Shown here piece by piece: positions 36,461 to 48,477 of a stretch of 64,000 nucleotides of DNA; positions within the stretch are counted from its first letter, which is position 1; every line of letters begins with the position of its first letter. A program made the translations under genes and the position numbers. The DNA lies in assembly GCA_023101885.1 (NCBI GenBank), contig JALPQD010000053.1, positions 5,957,447 to 6,021,446 on the forward strand, given 5' to 3'. The notes under the pieces were generated by a model. It had not been told where the DNA came from. It saw only the letters and a program-made list of their open reading frames with translations, and ran no database searches. The stretch comes from Typhlomys cinereus (taxonomy: Eukaryota; Chordata; Mammalia; Rodentia; Platacanthomyidae).

Positions 36461-38273
36461 TGGGGATTCCCAACTTCAGTCCCTTTGCTCGTGTGGGAGG
36501 CTCGGCTGCCAGGTCCTTGTTCTGCAATTCTCCAGACGCTGATTCTGCCATGCGTACAAGTGCTTTCATATCTGTCTCCCTGCCTGATTCTCCTTTTGTG
36601 AGCAGTAGAACTGTCTTAGGGGTTAAGAATCCCCTAACACGTGGACCACACTTACTGAATGAAGGCTGCTGTCCTTGCCTTACCTCTTCCTCCCAGCAAA
36701 AAACACAGGGTGACTTGTTAACCCATATCCAATTAAAGGAAATGGAGATAAGGACAATTAGACAGTGGGCCTTAGATAGTCGAGCTGACTTTATCTTCTC
36801 TTGCTTTCCCCTTTCCTACCTCTGACAGTTTATCATAGATACCACCAGAAATTTCTGTGTGTCTGTCTTTCATTCAGTCAGACCCTACTGTTAAACAGGG
36901 GTCACAATTACATTACATGTGTGGCTGGGCAGGGTAGGAATGTGGATGTGGCCCTTAAGCAGCTTCTATGTGGAGGATAAAGGAGAAAAGGGAGGTGGGA
37001 AATTAGGAGTGACATTTCATCTTAGGAGGTCGACATTGGTTTTCGTAGTTTGGTCATTTTTATTAACTAATTGCAATATTCAGCATCCTCCCAGGAGTGA
37101 TGCGCTGCATGCTGATCAGTTCCATTTCTACCAACCATCTGCATTAGCCCCAAGGACACAATAAAACTCGTGCTTAATGAAAGTGAAATAGACATTGAAT
37201 GAACCCTGGACATTTTATACCGAAGAATAAATCAGAGGAGGAAAGGAAAGGAACAGAAAATAGGTGGAAAGCAAGAGAAAGAAAGAGACAAGAGTATGTA
37301 GAAAGAAAGAAGGGCAAGGAAGAAAGGAGTGGGAAAGGGATGGATGGGAGAGAGAGAGGGAGGGGAGGGAAGAGCTCACTGAGGTTAAGGGCTGGGACAT
37401 CGGAAAGAAGGTCTTTGAAGATCACAGTAGGGTACAGGAACATTTGGAATCATCTTGACACAGCATCATCTTTTTTAGAAGATGATTCAGGAAAGAATTT
37501 GTTTTCCAACCACTCGGCGAGCATCTTTGGAAATGGGCTAACCACCATCAAGCCATTACACGACGTCCTGCCAAAACATTTCACAATTATCTTCTGGAGC
37601 CAAGCAAATTATTTTTATCCAGTCGGCACTAAAGGCTCTGTGAGGCAGGTCAACACGCAGAAGAAGCAGTGCTCTCCCAGTGTGAGTCACAACAGTCGAA
37701 GTGGCTTGACGTCATCCAAGCACACAGGAAGCGTCCCAAAGACCTAGAAGGGAAGCTGGAAGAAGTGTCTGATCTCTACCTCATCACCTTTGAGGTGGTT
37801 CATCACTGAGCTCTGACGCAGTGCTCTTGAGCAATGCCCCTAGAGATGCCCAGGCGGCGAGCTGCCAGGCTGAGCTAAGTTACCTTATTCCAAGTCTGCC
37901 TTCTGATTCAGACACGTTCTTCACCTCTTCACAACCCCTTGCTGTGAAGACAACCTTCCCGGGAATGCCTTGTTCTGAACAGTCCTGTCTTCTGAGTAGA
38001 AAGGATAAGGCTCTGATTGGCTGGCTCATGGGTTTTAGGAAGTAATTGATAGAAATGATTGTTTGTCGTGTGCTTGCCCTTGTGCCTAACATCTCCCATG
38101 GAGAGGGATGTAGCCCACCATCAGCAAAGACCAGAACTGGGAGAGAAAAGGGGACAGTGGGCACAGAGGATGCAGGGCATGTGCTGGTGTCTGTAACTAT
38201 GTTCATCCTCCTGGAAACAGACAGAGGACTCTGGGGAATGTATATCATCATGACTCTGGGTTTGTACCAAGGA
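36461..38273. other. No recognised gene; polypurine tract and CRE/AP-1-like sites
   Basis: 37225-37380 is almost pure purine on the plus strand. A perfect CRE palindrome TGACGTCA lies at 37708-37715, with a GTGAGTCAC motif at 37682-37690. A 182-codon open frame (37199-37747) spans the polypurine tract and has no family resemblance. Confidence 0.45.
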
Positions 38274-38285
38274 GAGACCTGGTTT

Positions 38286-38321
38286 GTTTGTTTTTTAATT
38301 TTTTTATTTATTATTTATTCA

Positions 38322-38373
<52 letters not shown>

Positions 38374-38562
38374 ACCACAGACTACTTCCTCCACCTCCTC
38401 CTTGTTTACTCTGCCCCGGGATTCACAGGCTCTGCCTACCAGGACCAGAAACGCAGGCCACCCCCACTTCCACCCTGCGTCTATACGAGGGGTCTAGGAT
38501 CCGAACTCAGGACCTTGCGCCTGCAAGGCAGAGGATTAACCCCTGAGCCACCTCTCCACCCC
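38286..38562 (-). repeat. Young GC-rich SINE (family A), copy 4
   Basis: A minus-strand copy with (TG)n at 38325-38371 and a small internal deletion relative to other copies. A perfect 12-bp duplication, gagacctggttt, lies at 38274-38285 and 38563-38574. Confidence 0.92.
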
Positions 38563-38857
38563 GAGACCTGGTTTTTGAGGCCGATTCTTCCTGATCTTTC
38601 CTGAGCCTCTTGCCTCTTGCCAGCCTCGCTGAGCCTCCTTCACTGTTTGCAAGGAGTGAACTTCTGCGCTGGGAGCTCGTGGCATGATTCAGTGAAGGAG
38701 CAGGCCTGCCGCATACTGTGGACCACAGTTCTCCCTACAGCTTGAAGTCATTATTATTAATTGGCACAGTTTAGAAAGAAACTTGGGTTTTTCACCACAT
38801 GTCAAGTGAGCAACGGCCTCGGGGACGCTTCAGAGTGACCAGATGGGTATAAAACTA

Positions 38858-39000
38858 TGTGGTTAAGAGTAGTATTTGGCATTTCACAAATCTGGGTTGT
38901 AATACTTGTTCTGTTTTTTTTTTTTTTTTCTGCTGCCTTTAATACATTGGTTTAGGTGTTCTTCCGAAGTTTGATTTCCTTAAATGTGAAATGGAAGGGA
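38858..39000 (+). repeat. MIR SINE interrupted by a T-run
   Basis: tatgtggttaagagtagtat and caaatctgggttgtaatac give the sense MIR 5' part. After (T)n at about 38913-38930 the pattern tccttaaatgtgaaatgg resumes. Confidence 0.55.
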
Positions 39001-39089
39001 AAAAGCATGTGTCTCCCAGGTGAACATGAGCACTGAGATTTTACTGCTAATGTGCCCTGCATTCAAGGCCTGGCACGCGTTCACCTGCT

Positions 39090-40010
39090 TTCTCACGCCC
39101 ATGGACTGGTGCAGTAGCCAGCCTTTGCGGTAACCAGCAGTTAATGCAGAGACTCGTGGCTGGTGAAGGACCGACGAGTGACCGTTGAACAATCAGCCTT
39201 AAAACAGAACACTGATATCCCATTCTAAGAGACATCACGGAAGAAGGGGCAGAGAGAATGTAAAAGCCAGAGGAGGAACAGAACAGCCACGACGTGACCA
39301 TGGCACTCTTGGACTCAAAACAACTGCAGCTGCTTTCACAGTCCTTACAAGCCAGAGCTGATAAACAGTAAGTCATTGGGGGAATGGGGCTCCACCCTGC
39401 CTGTCTGACAGGTGAGCTAATGGCAGCGAAGGTTTGCTTTGGTGAGGGAGTCGTTGTTTGCTGGGATGTAGCCCACCCGTGAGTTACTTGTGATCAGATG
39501 ACGGTTCTACATCAACGTCCATGCAAGTGGCCTTGGTTAGCCCAGTGGATCACAAAAACTAAAAAAAGAAAGACAGGAGAATGAGGTGGGGACTTGGTGG
39601 CAAGAGTACAGGGATGGTAAAGGGATGAACATGACCAAAGCACATTATAATCACTTATGAGATTGCAAATTAAGAACCAATTTTAATCAGCCAAAGAAGT
39701 TCAGAATTCTATGAATGAAAAGACTGGATGTGGCCTGGAGGCTGGAAGGAAGGCAAAATGAAGGATGTGCCATTGAAGAAAGCGCTGCCTGAGCAGGCGA
39801 GAGGGCCAAGCTCAAATTGATATCTACTAGCCAGAGGGGAGAGTAAATGGAGTGTTTTATATACATGAATGAAATTATCAAAGAGCAAAACCCATCAATA
39901 AGAACAGCTGGGGGATATAAAAACCAAATCACTATGATGGTAAACTGAACACAATTTGTGAAATGCAATAGGTTCCTCCTCCCCCTATCCAGTTCCCCAT
40001 CCCCCTTTCA
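39090..40010 (+). mobile_element. L1 (Lx-like) 3' UTR, sense
   Basis: The sense strand of the same 3' UTR seen inverted at 765, 5690 and 10085. Diagnostic parts are agagactcgtggctggtgaag, gaagaaggggcagagagaat, and an end with catgaatgaaattatcaaag. Confidence 0.7.
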
Positions 40011-40484
40011 AAATGATCTTGATTTTAGAAGAAATTCCTTGAGATTCCCTTCCTGAGGAAAGTCCACGTAAAAGACATTTGCAAACCACTCGGCCCCTCT
40101 TGTCTTCTGTTGTTTTTATCTAGAGTGAGGTGGGAGACTGACCTGTTGAGACTGAAGTGATCTGGAGTGACTTTCCAGACCCAAGGGAGAGCAGAGCCCC
40201 CCACAGTAACCCAGTGGCCCCTGTTTTGCGTACTCCTAGGTTGGCTTCTTTGCTTTTGCTTCTACGCATTGCTCTTCCATTGCTTGTGCAACATCAAGCT
40301 GTGCTAGACTTCATTCACTAAATAGTACCTTCTTCACTAAAGCGTGTGCATTTCTGTGTTGGCCTGCTTATTGCCGTTTACTTGCGCATCTCTTATCAGT
40401 ATGATCTTAACTGTAGAACTGGTTTTCTATAGAGAATGTGGCTCTGCAAATGCTATGATCCGTGTTAAGAGCTTTCCCTAAATT
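40011..40484. other. No recognised feature
   Basis: Unassigned sequence with no open frame of note. Confidence 0.4.
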
Positions 40485-40765
40485 CTTACCCCCCCACGAA
40501 GATGTGAGGAGACAGAGCCTTCATGAGGTGATGAGGTCACGAGGGCAGAGCTCCAAGAATGGCATTAGTGCCTAATAAAGAGCCTGAGAGCCCATCACTC
40601 CTTCCTCTGCCCGAGGAGGAAGGGGCCCTCAGCAGGCACCAAATTCTAGCATCTCGATCTTGGATTTCTCATCTTGTGAGCTTGAACAATCAATTTCCAT
40701 GGCTTATAATTTACCTGGCACAAGATATTTTGTCATAGCAGCATGAACATGCTAAGACATGCAGG
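40485..40765 (+). mobile_element. MST/MLT1-like MaLR LTR, ancient
   Basis: cttcatgaggtgatgaggtc, gaatggcattagtgcctaataa, then cttggatttctcatcttgtg and tattttgtcatagcagcatg follow the MST/MLT1 order. Confidence 0.7.
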
Positions 40766-40852
40766 ATAATAGAAGAAACTGGTAGACATGCAAATGGTAT
40801 AATGGTGTCAGGAAATATTTATATTGGTGAAGCAGTCTGTCTGTGGTGTGGA

Positions 40853-41195
40853 GCTGTACTAGTCACTCTGATCTGTTGCTGTGAGAGAGCACCCAAAGTC
40901 AAGTAACTTAAGGGAGAAAGGGAGATTTGTTCCACTTACGGTTCCACTGGGAAGATCCAGTCTTTCATGGACGACGCAGCGTGGTTGGTGACCGAAGCTG
41001 GAGGCAGGCTTAGTCACTGCAAACATCTCGGAAACTGAGAGCTGCCAGACTCCTGCTACAAAACCAGACTTCTCCTGGAGGTAGGGTGGGACTGATCCAC
41101 CTCCAGGCCCACTGCCTGTAACCTCCTTTCTCCAGCAAGGCTCCACCTCTCAAAGGTGCCATGACCTTCCCAAACAATGAGACTGTGGGGGAACA
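40853..41195 (-). mobile_element. ORR1-like MaLR solo LTR
   Basis: A close relative of 9170-9525 over its full length, including ttgctgtgagagagcaccc and gctccacctctcaaaggtgc. Confidence 0.7.
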
Positions 41196-41405
41196 GCGGC
41201 TTCGTCAGGCAAAGATTGGAGGCAGATTCTTGGCAAAGCGATGTGAAGAGAACTTTAAATGAAAGACTCTGTCATGTTCAGGAACTTGGAAATATCCAGG
41301 GCAGGAGCAGAGGAATATTAGTGACAGTTTCACAGAACAGTCAGTGTGGGACTGGGCTCTACTTTTATTATTTTCCTCTTATTCTTTATTTTCTTTTTTT
41401 ATTCT

Positions 41406-41407
<2 letters not shown>

Positions 41408-41470
<63 letters not shown>
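41408..41470. repeat. Compound (GT)n(GA)n microsatellite
   Basis: A (GT)n run switches directly to (GA)n and abuts an M1 LTR. The LTR start appears to have been replaced by this run. Confidence 0.9.
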
Positions 41471-41473
<3 letters not shown>

Positions 41474-41875
41474 GTATTAATTTGACAATTCAGGCTGAGC
41501 TCTGGGCACACTTGTGTAAAGTCAGTAGTTAAGGCAAGCCTTTGAGCAGGTCTGCAAGAGATTGAATGATGCGGGAAGACCTGGCCCATAATTCATGAGA
41601 CCATTCCCAGGGCGGTGGGTAAAATGGGAGAAGCTGGTTTATGAAGTTGGCATTCTTCAGCATACTTTGGCAATCTTGCTGTGGCGAGGAAGGATTTCCC
41701 CTCTCAGTGACCCTGTGGATGTGGTATGGCCGATTCCATGAGCTCCTGGGGCGTATGCGCTCTCCTGCCTGGCCGGGCTAAGACTGTATCTGGCGATCAG
41801 ATGAAAGAGTAAAATCCCTTTATTCCTTTAAACTGCTCGTGAATTTATCAGCAACATGCAGGCGCACTGAGACAG
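41470..41875 (+). mobile_element. MaLR-type LTR (family M1)
   Basis: It runs from taatttgacaattcaggctg to the 3' end tttatcagcaacatgcagg. Relative to the provirus LTR it has lost the first bases. Divergence is moderate. Confidence 0.65.
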
Positions 41876-42074
41876 GGTGGGAGGTGCAGGCTTTGTAATA
41901 TTACCCCAAAGCGGATGGATCTGAAGCAGATGGCTTTAGGGCTGCTTCTCAACCCAAGGCTCAGTAGCTGAGCAGGAGGCTCTGAGACGTCTCGGGAAAT
42001 GCGGTCAAAGCCAGCAGGCCTGTCGCACAGCCACCATGGTGGGGAATCCCTGGGGGAAATCCTCTTTTATGTGT

Positions 42075-42384
42075 ATTTTTTATTTATTTAGTTTCTCACC
42101 TATATATATGTGTGCTCAGAGGTACCATGGAGGCTGAAGTTGACATTGGGTGTCTTTATTGATCGTCCTCCACTTTACTCTCTGAGGCAGGGTCTCACAG
42201 TGACGCCCAGAACTCAGTGAATGAACGGCTGGTCTAGCGAGTCAGCTTGCCCGGCAATGCCTCTCTGTCTCTCAAGCATTGAAGCTACAAGACGCTGCCA
42301 GATGAGCCCAACTTTGCATGGTGCTCCGTGTCCAAACTCACATTTGCTCAGCCAGTGTTTATCCACTAAGTCACTTCCCAGCCT
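42075..42384 (-). repeat. B4-type SINE
   Basis: In antisense: tail, gaggcagggtctcacagtgac, B1-like middle, then atccactaagtcacttcccagcc at the head end. Confidence 0.65.
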
Positions 42385-42726
42385 TTATGGAAGGCTGGAG
42401 AAATGATTGCTGAGGGAAAGAAAGAAAGAAAAAGGCACAGGGTAGAGCTCTCCTCTCTCCCAAAGAAATTCCAAAGGCTGTAAAAAGCGTTGTCTGTAAT
42501 GCATCAGATTCCAAGTCCCTGGGGGGACCTGTGGCACATGAAACTGTCAGTCACCTGTTTGTCGAGTGATGGAGGCTCCCAGTATAGAAGGTACTCAGCA
42601 AAGGTGTGTTGATCAATTTTTATCTTTAACTTTATTAATTCTCTGATCTCTTGTTCCTCCAAATCCGTCATTCCCATTTAGTATAGCTTCGGTTTAATGA
42701 GACTCTAACACCTGATTAAGAACTGG

Positions 42727-42914
42727 ATAGGTGGGCTGGGAAGAAGATTCAGTGGTCAAAGCACTGGTCTGCAAGCAGGAGGATTTAAGTTCCCAGATCC
42801 CACGTGAAAGGTCAGGCAGGTGCCTGTAATTCTAGCTCTGAAGGTCGAGCCTGGTAATCCCAGAACAAGCTAACTAGTTAGATAAGCCCTGAAGGTGAGC
42901 TCTGGGCTTGATTA
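42727..42914 (+). repeat. B4-type SINE, 3'-truncated
   Basis: Head ggctgggaagaagattcagtgg, then a body with cctgtaattctagctctgaagg, ending at the L1 3' end that follows. Confidence 0.6.
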
Positions 42915-43190
42915 AAGAATAGGTGGACGCTGAGTCCTGAACACTCACGAGGGTGGAGGACTCGGAGGGAGGTTTGGGTTCACACAAAAGGATGCTCCAG
43001 GTATCGGAGGGAGGAAGGGGGCAGCATCTGGAGGAGGGGAAGGGAAGGGGATGAAAAGAAGGGGAGAAGTGGGGAGAGCGCAACAGGGGATGACTGGGGA
43101 GGAGAGGAGGGAAAACAGGGGTACTTATTGAGCTTGTATGATTAGAAAAAAATGGGGAAGAAAAAAAGAGAAAATTCTAACCCAGCTAAG
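42915..43190 (+). mobile_element. L1 3' end, sense
   Basis: It starts at gctgagtcctgaacactcac and ends with a G/A-rich tract and tattgagcttgtatgattag before an A-rich tail. This is the mirror of 5735-5960. Confidence 0.7.
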
Positions 43191-43796
43191 GCTATGTAAC
43201 AAAACCCTATCTAAAATTATGGGGGATGGGGGAATGAGGGAAAGAAAAGCCATCCAGATGAAGAGAAATCTTGTGAAATATACTGAGGCAGACATTTATT
43301 AGCGTTATGACATACAGAATGAGTTAGAAGAAACCACTTGGCCAAAGTGTGGAACTCATTCCAGCTAAGATATCAGTTTTCAGAAGCTTTTCTTTTCTTT
43401 GGAAATCTTGCAGAATCTTGCAGAGTTGCTACTTCATGATTTAACCAAGCTGAATCGTTTCTGTCTCTAGTGGTGACTTAACTGCACTGAGCTCCCCGGT
43501 TAAGGATGCTGTGCAGTCAGACTTGTGACCTGATGAATGGCTGCACCATAGTGACTTGGATAATGTTTCATTGCTTGCAGAGGTAATGCTGCCCAGGCTC
43601 CATGCTTCTCTTTGTATAGATTATCTTCTGCACGCACACTCATGAGCCAGCACCCTTGTACGCATGTAAGCATGCTTGTGTGCACACACACACACACACC
43701 ACACCACACCACACCACAAAAAGCAAGGCAATGGAAAAGGACGTACTTCATTGTATAAATTATATTAAATTATTGACTTTTCACTGCTTTCATTTG
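43191..43796. other. No recognised gene
   Basis: A short CA-rich and (CACAC) pentamer-like run lies at about 43680-43718. The rest is unassigned. Confidence 0.4.
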
Positions 43797-43920
43797 CACT
43801 AGTAAAATAAAAATAGGTGGTGTGCCTGCCTTTAATTCCAGTCTTGGATGCTACAGTCAGGGGGACCAAGGGAGAATCCCTGGAGGTTTGGATCTGGGTC
43901 CCAGAGTCATGTGGAATTTT
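43797..43920 (+). repeat. B1-like half of a B4 SINE
   Basis: It shares the block aataggtggtgtgcctgcct with the SINE at 44668-44990 and is otherwise degraded. Confidence 0.5.
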
Positions 43921-44346
43921 CCAGGTGTACCTGCCTCTACTTTTGGGTTCTTGTGACCTAGTGCAATGAATAGAACCAAGGACACATGGTTAGAAATTAA
44001 GAGAGGTTGAAAATTTTTTAAAATCTTTGGATACATTTAATTAGCAGTTTCATCATCTGTATTACTTAAAATGACAACATTTTGATAAGAAAAACTCAAC
44101 ATATCAAGGAAGTCCTGATAAAACATTTACATTCTTCTCTCAAAACTTTTAAAGTTTGGATGAATGATCTCTAATACATTTTTATGTCAAAACAGAAGTG
44201 ATTAATTCGTGCTTGTTAATATCTTTTGCTGTACAATATGACAAACAATTCACTTTTTTCATGTACCCAGCATATGTTTTTGCAAGTAAGAAAAGAGAAA
44301 TGTACATAGATTCATATGAATGCTCACGCAGAAGAAATCTTTTTTT

Positions 44347-44615
44347 ATTATTATTATTATTTATTCAACTGTGCGCATGTGTGTGTGTGTGTGTGTGTGT
44401 GTAGAACCACGGACGAATTCGGGAACCGCCATGGACCACCTCCACCTCCTCCTTGTTTACTCTGCCCCGGGATTCACAGGCTCCGCCCTACCAGGACCAG
44501 AAGCGCAGGCTGCCCCGGCTTCCGCCTGGCGTCTATACGTGGGATCTGGGATCCGAACTCAGGACCTTCTGCCTACAAGGCGGAGGCTTAACCCCTGAGC
44601 CACCTCTCCAGCCCC
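44347..44615 (-). repeat. Young GC-rich SINE (family A), copy 5
   Basis: A full-length minus-strand copy. A perfect 17-bp duplication, agaagaaatcttttttt, lies at 44330-44346 and 44616-44632. Confidence 0.93.
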
Positions 44616-44667
44616 AGAAGAAATCTTTTTTTTTTTTTTAGAAACAAAATAAAACACATTTAAAATA

Positions 44668-44990
44668 CAAGGATAGTGTGAGCGATATGGGTCAGTGGTT
44701 AAAGCATTTGCTGTGAAAGCAAAAAATCCAAAGTTCAAATCCCCAGCTCCTACATAAAATATTCACATAAAAATAGGTGGTGTGCCTGCCTCTAAGTCCA
44801 GTCTTGGATGGTGAAGACTGGGAAATCCGAAGCTAACTAGTCAGACCATCTCTTTCAGCAAGCTCTGTGTTTTCTTAGAAACCCTGTCTCAGACTGAGTA
44901 CGACGGGAAAAGATTAAAGATGATTTCTGGTATCGATCTTTGCCGAGTGTGTCTGTCCAGTTTCAAACGTGTGTGTGTGTGTGCACACAT
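44668..44990 (+). repeat. B4-type SINE
   Basis: Head gatatgggtcagtggttaaagc, gttcaaatccccagctcc, a B1-like body and aaccctgtctcagactgag. Confidence 0.65.
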
Positions 44991-45032
44991 TTGAAAATTT
45001 GAAAAAAAAAAACTTGAAAAGACAATTTAAAA

Positions 45033-45302
45033 GGATGGGGAGATTGCTCAGTGGTTAAAGCTTTTGCCGTATAAGGATTTGAGTTAAGATCCCCAGAGTC
45101 CACACATTCTGTCTCCACAAAAAGGTGGGGGATGGGAAAATGGCAGGGCCTGTAATTTCAGTCCTACAAAGCAGAGCTGGGAAACCCCAGAGCAAAACAA
45201 CAAGGAAGAAGAACAATCCAGGATGACTCCTGAAGCCACTCCTGGGCCTCCACAGGCACACACTCAAGTGCCCTCTGGTACACACACACAAACACACACA
45301 CA
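45033..45302 (+). repeat. Older SINE family B
   Basis: Head ggatggggagattgctcagtgg, a body with cagggcctgtaatttcagtc and caatccaggatgactcctg, and a (CA)n tail that passes into the TA-rich tract. Confidence 0.75.
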
Positions 45303-45368
45303 CATATATACACATATATATACATACATACACACATATATACAGACACACATGTATATATATACACG

Positions 45369-45416
<48 letters not shown>

Positions 45417-45440
45417 AACACACACATATACATATATATG
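45277..45440. repeat. Alternating purine-pyrimidine tract with (TA)n core
   Basis: CA, TA and TG steps run almost without interruption for about 160 bp, with an unbroken TA run at about 45372-45412. It is the expanded tail of the preceding SINE. Confidence 0.85.
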
Positions 45441-45654
45441 TTTGTGGCATGCATTGGGTTGAGGCCTCAGAGAAGGAGCTTAAACCATTTTTCCTTTAGT
45501 CAATTAAAAAGTGAAGGATAGAACTTTATTTTTACATGTTTTCTGAGCTCCTTTCTACATAAATCATGTATTGTCTTTAACTCTTAGTTGTAACCAATGA
45601 AAGTGAATGAGCCTGTTTGTTCAAGAGGCATGAACCTTTGCAGGACACTTACAA

Positions 45655-45945
45655 AGCTACACTGGCCATATCATATCCACAGGATTGATGAGAGGGACAC
45701 ACCTCACTTGCCAGACACAAGATTGCCAATGTGTTCTGAAGAATATCAGACTTTACCAAACCAGTTCTCTATCTTTCCATCTGCCCAAGGAACGACCACA
45801 CCCACTATGGGCTGGGTCTTCCCACACCACCAGGTGATCTCCTGCAGGTTTGCTCAAGAGCCTTAGCTGCTAACTCTTCACAGATATATCCAGAGCTCTG
45901 CCTTCAACTGTCAAGTTGGCACCTGTATGTCTACCTAACTCACCT
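45655..45945 (-). mobile_element. MaLR-type LTR (family M1), truncated
   Basis: The antisense block ccactatgggctgggtcttcc and the end cttcaactgtcaagttggcac match the M1 LTR. The 3' end of the LTR is missing. Confidence 0.65.
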
Positions 45946-45956
45946 GGTGTCTGAGT

Positions 45957-46014
45957 TCAGTCCTCAAAGTCTACATGTTGAAAGGAGAAAATTGACTTTT
46001 GGAAGTTGTCTTCT

Positions 46015-46068
<54 letters not shown>
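45957..46068 (+). repeat. RSINE/B3-like SINE fragment with (CT)n
   Basis: gagttcagtcctcaaagtc, then tgaaaggagaaaattgac and a body that ends in (CT)n at 46016-46065. Confidence 0.55.
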
Positions 46069-46394
46069 AGTTAAATACACAGAAACATTAAATTAAAAGT
46101 AAATCTATCCCCTGCATTAACTTGAAAAAAAAGGAGTTTCTCTTTTTAAAGAAGCCTTCTAAATTCGTGAACTACTACTTTCCTTTCCTGCTTCCATGGC
46201 AGCCTGGGGGTTCAGAGATCTGATGGTGCAATGTTTAGAAGACAATATCATTCCCGAAGCTGTCCTGGCTCGAGTTCATGTGGCCAAGCAGTGGTGGAAC
46301 CAAGGTTACAAACCAGACCTTCTGGCAATGTGCAATGTCAGTCAGAGCTTGGCTTAGTTGTAAGACTCACAGCTCTTAGGATGCTCCGGATCTA

Positions 46395-46610
46395 GTTTGT
46401 GGAGACTGTTTTCATTGGCTAAAATTCAAGCCATGAATCTCCATGACTGTATTTCAACAGTCTGGGTTTCTAGAGATGGAAGAAAACCAAAGCTAGAATT
46501 TTCAGTTTGCGGGAACTTTAGATGACAGAATCTAAGCACGTTATGCTGCGACTTCATGGATGGGCAATTGGCCAGCTTACTGAACGAGGTAGGTGATTGC
46601 TGTGAATTCC
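46395..46610 (+). repeat. Unclassified interspersed repeat X, copy 1
   Basis: It aligns by eye with 48478-48690: ggagactgttttcattggct, a cysteine-free degenerate middle, a block with tttctagag, and a similar end (gtaggtgattgctgtgaattc). I cannot name the family. It may be an LTR or an L1 segment. Confidence 0.5.
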
Positions 46611-47911
46611 TAACATGCAGGAAGAGAGCACAGGGTATTGGATGGAGCATAGGTATCTCCAACTGATTGAAGGAGTCCGCGAAAGGAGACCCTGTCTATG
46701 ATTAGCACACTCTCCTTAGCAACTCTCAAATTACTCATCACGCTCTTAATACTCCCAGAGATAAGTTTCCTCTGCTTAGCTGTGAGTTTTCCTTTATCCA
46801 AGAAAATAGGCAGTCAAGGTGGTGGGTGGCTCTGTTGTTCTAAGCTGTGCCCGCCACTCTCTGAATACACACAAATTGTCTACCCTGCTTGCTGCTCACC
46901 AATCGAGTGTCTGGAACAATATTTTTCCCTGAGCACCAATTTTCACACTACCTCTAAGGGCGGGGCCTAGGATGCAGGTCAGTGGAAGCGTGCTTGTCTA
47001 GGGTGTACAAATTCCAGATGTGAGAAAAAGATCTAAGAGCATATTATTTTCTCCACAGGGACATCAAGCATAGACTGATATTGATCTTCCAATCAAAGAT
47101 TTTCCGAAGAAGGAAGTGTCTAGACACTGACAATGAAATCATTGCTTTTGTTTTCGTTCTCTGCTTTCTATCCTGCTTTTCTCGAATTTCTAATCCAGAA
47201 AAAAAGTTCATCCCCTCGAATGCATTTTCATCTGACATCTATGAACAATACCAAATTCTCTTCTCCAGACGGGTTGTGTACCCCTCCCCATCTCTCTTTA
47301 CTCTGTGACTCTAATGTATCACTCCAGTGTCTCCTCGACAGATTTTTCCTGCATTCTTGGTCTCCAGTGTATGTGGAGTTCTGCTTTGACTCCTCTAGAA
47401 TTTTCTCTGGCCCCTTCACGGAGCCCTTTAGCTCTCTGTCCTTGATATATTCTTTGATATGTGTCTGTATTAGTAACACCCCTACGTTCTGTGATTACAC
47501 ACCTGTCAGAAACAGTGAAAAAGGAAGAAGTGTTGGTTCCGGAAGATTCAGTCCACTGAAACAGATATGAATGGAATCTATGGGAATTGGAATCTAGAGG
47601 CATTGGGTGTATGTGTGTATGTGTCTTTGTGTCTTTGAATGTGTGTGTCTCTCTGTGTGTCTATGCACATGCCGCTAATCGGCAGGAATATGTAGCAGAA
47701 TATATAGCCGGTTACATCATGACCAACAGACAACAGAGAGGAGCGAGAGTAGGCCTGACAAGACAGAATCCCAAGGGTCAACCCCCTGCGACCTACTTCC
47801 TTCAACTGGGACCCACTTTCTAAGGGTTTCAGCTAGAAATGTAACTTCCCAAAACTGTACATCAGCCCAACAGCCTGCAGGAGACATTTCACATGCAAAG
47901 CATAAGAATAT
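46611..47911. other. No recognised gene
   Basis: Overlapping open frames on both strands at 47044-47603 (up to 145 codons) have no domain signature. An imperfect TG-rich stretch occurs at 47608-47670. Confidence 0.4.
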
Positions 47912-48245
47912 CTCAGCCAGTTTTATGATGCTGTAACAGAATACCATTGACTGGAGAGCTTATAAGAAAAAAAATGGTTGCTATCATATGTCATATTGGT
48001 AACAATTTTGATATCTGGCAAGGGTCTTTGGGCTGTCTCCTGGTGCACAGTGGGAAAGTATGAGGTGCTCCATGGAAGAGAGATGGAAAAGCAGGAGGGG
48101 TCATCTGTATAAAAACCTCACTCTCATGATTACTAGCCCACCCCTGTGATAACATCACACGCCCATTTCTGAAAGGACAGCCCTCAGGACTAAGCCCCGC
48201 CTCCCAACTTATATATTGGAAGTTAATGTATTCAACTTGGGAGAC
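47912..48245 (-). mobile_element. ORR1-like MaLR LTR, degenerate
   Basis: Antisense ttttatgatgctgtaacagaataccat, later cccacccctgtgataacatc and gactaagccccgcctcccaac, follow the family order. Confidence 0.5.
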
Positions 48246-48249
48246 ACGC

Positions 48250-48392
48250 TGAAACCACCATGGGCTGGGCCTTCCCCCATGGACTAGATAATCTCCTGCA
48301 GGTTTGTTCTGGGCTTAACTCAACTACTAATTCTCTACAAATGTGCCCAGAGCTCAAACCCTCAACCACTAAGTTGACACAGGTACTATGGC
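48250..48392 (-). mobile_element. MaLR-type LTR (family M1) fragment
   Basis: It contains ccaccatgggctgggccttcc, then ataatctcctgcaggtttgttc and ctaagttgacacaggtac. This is only the 5' third of the LTR in antisense. Confidence 0.7.
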
Positions 48393-48477
48393 AGGGGTGT
48401 GGTCTCCTCAGGAGTGTAGTGAAGGTCCCACCACCAGGAAGTCAGCCAGTAAACGGAAGCAGGAAGTTCTGGAACTG

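Noticed and set aside
37199..37747. 182-codon frame with Lys/Arg/Glu-rich N-terminus
   Set aside because: The first half is a polypurine tract and the second has no domain. There is no sign of splice or coding constraint.
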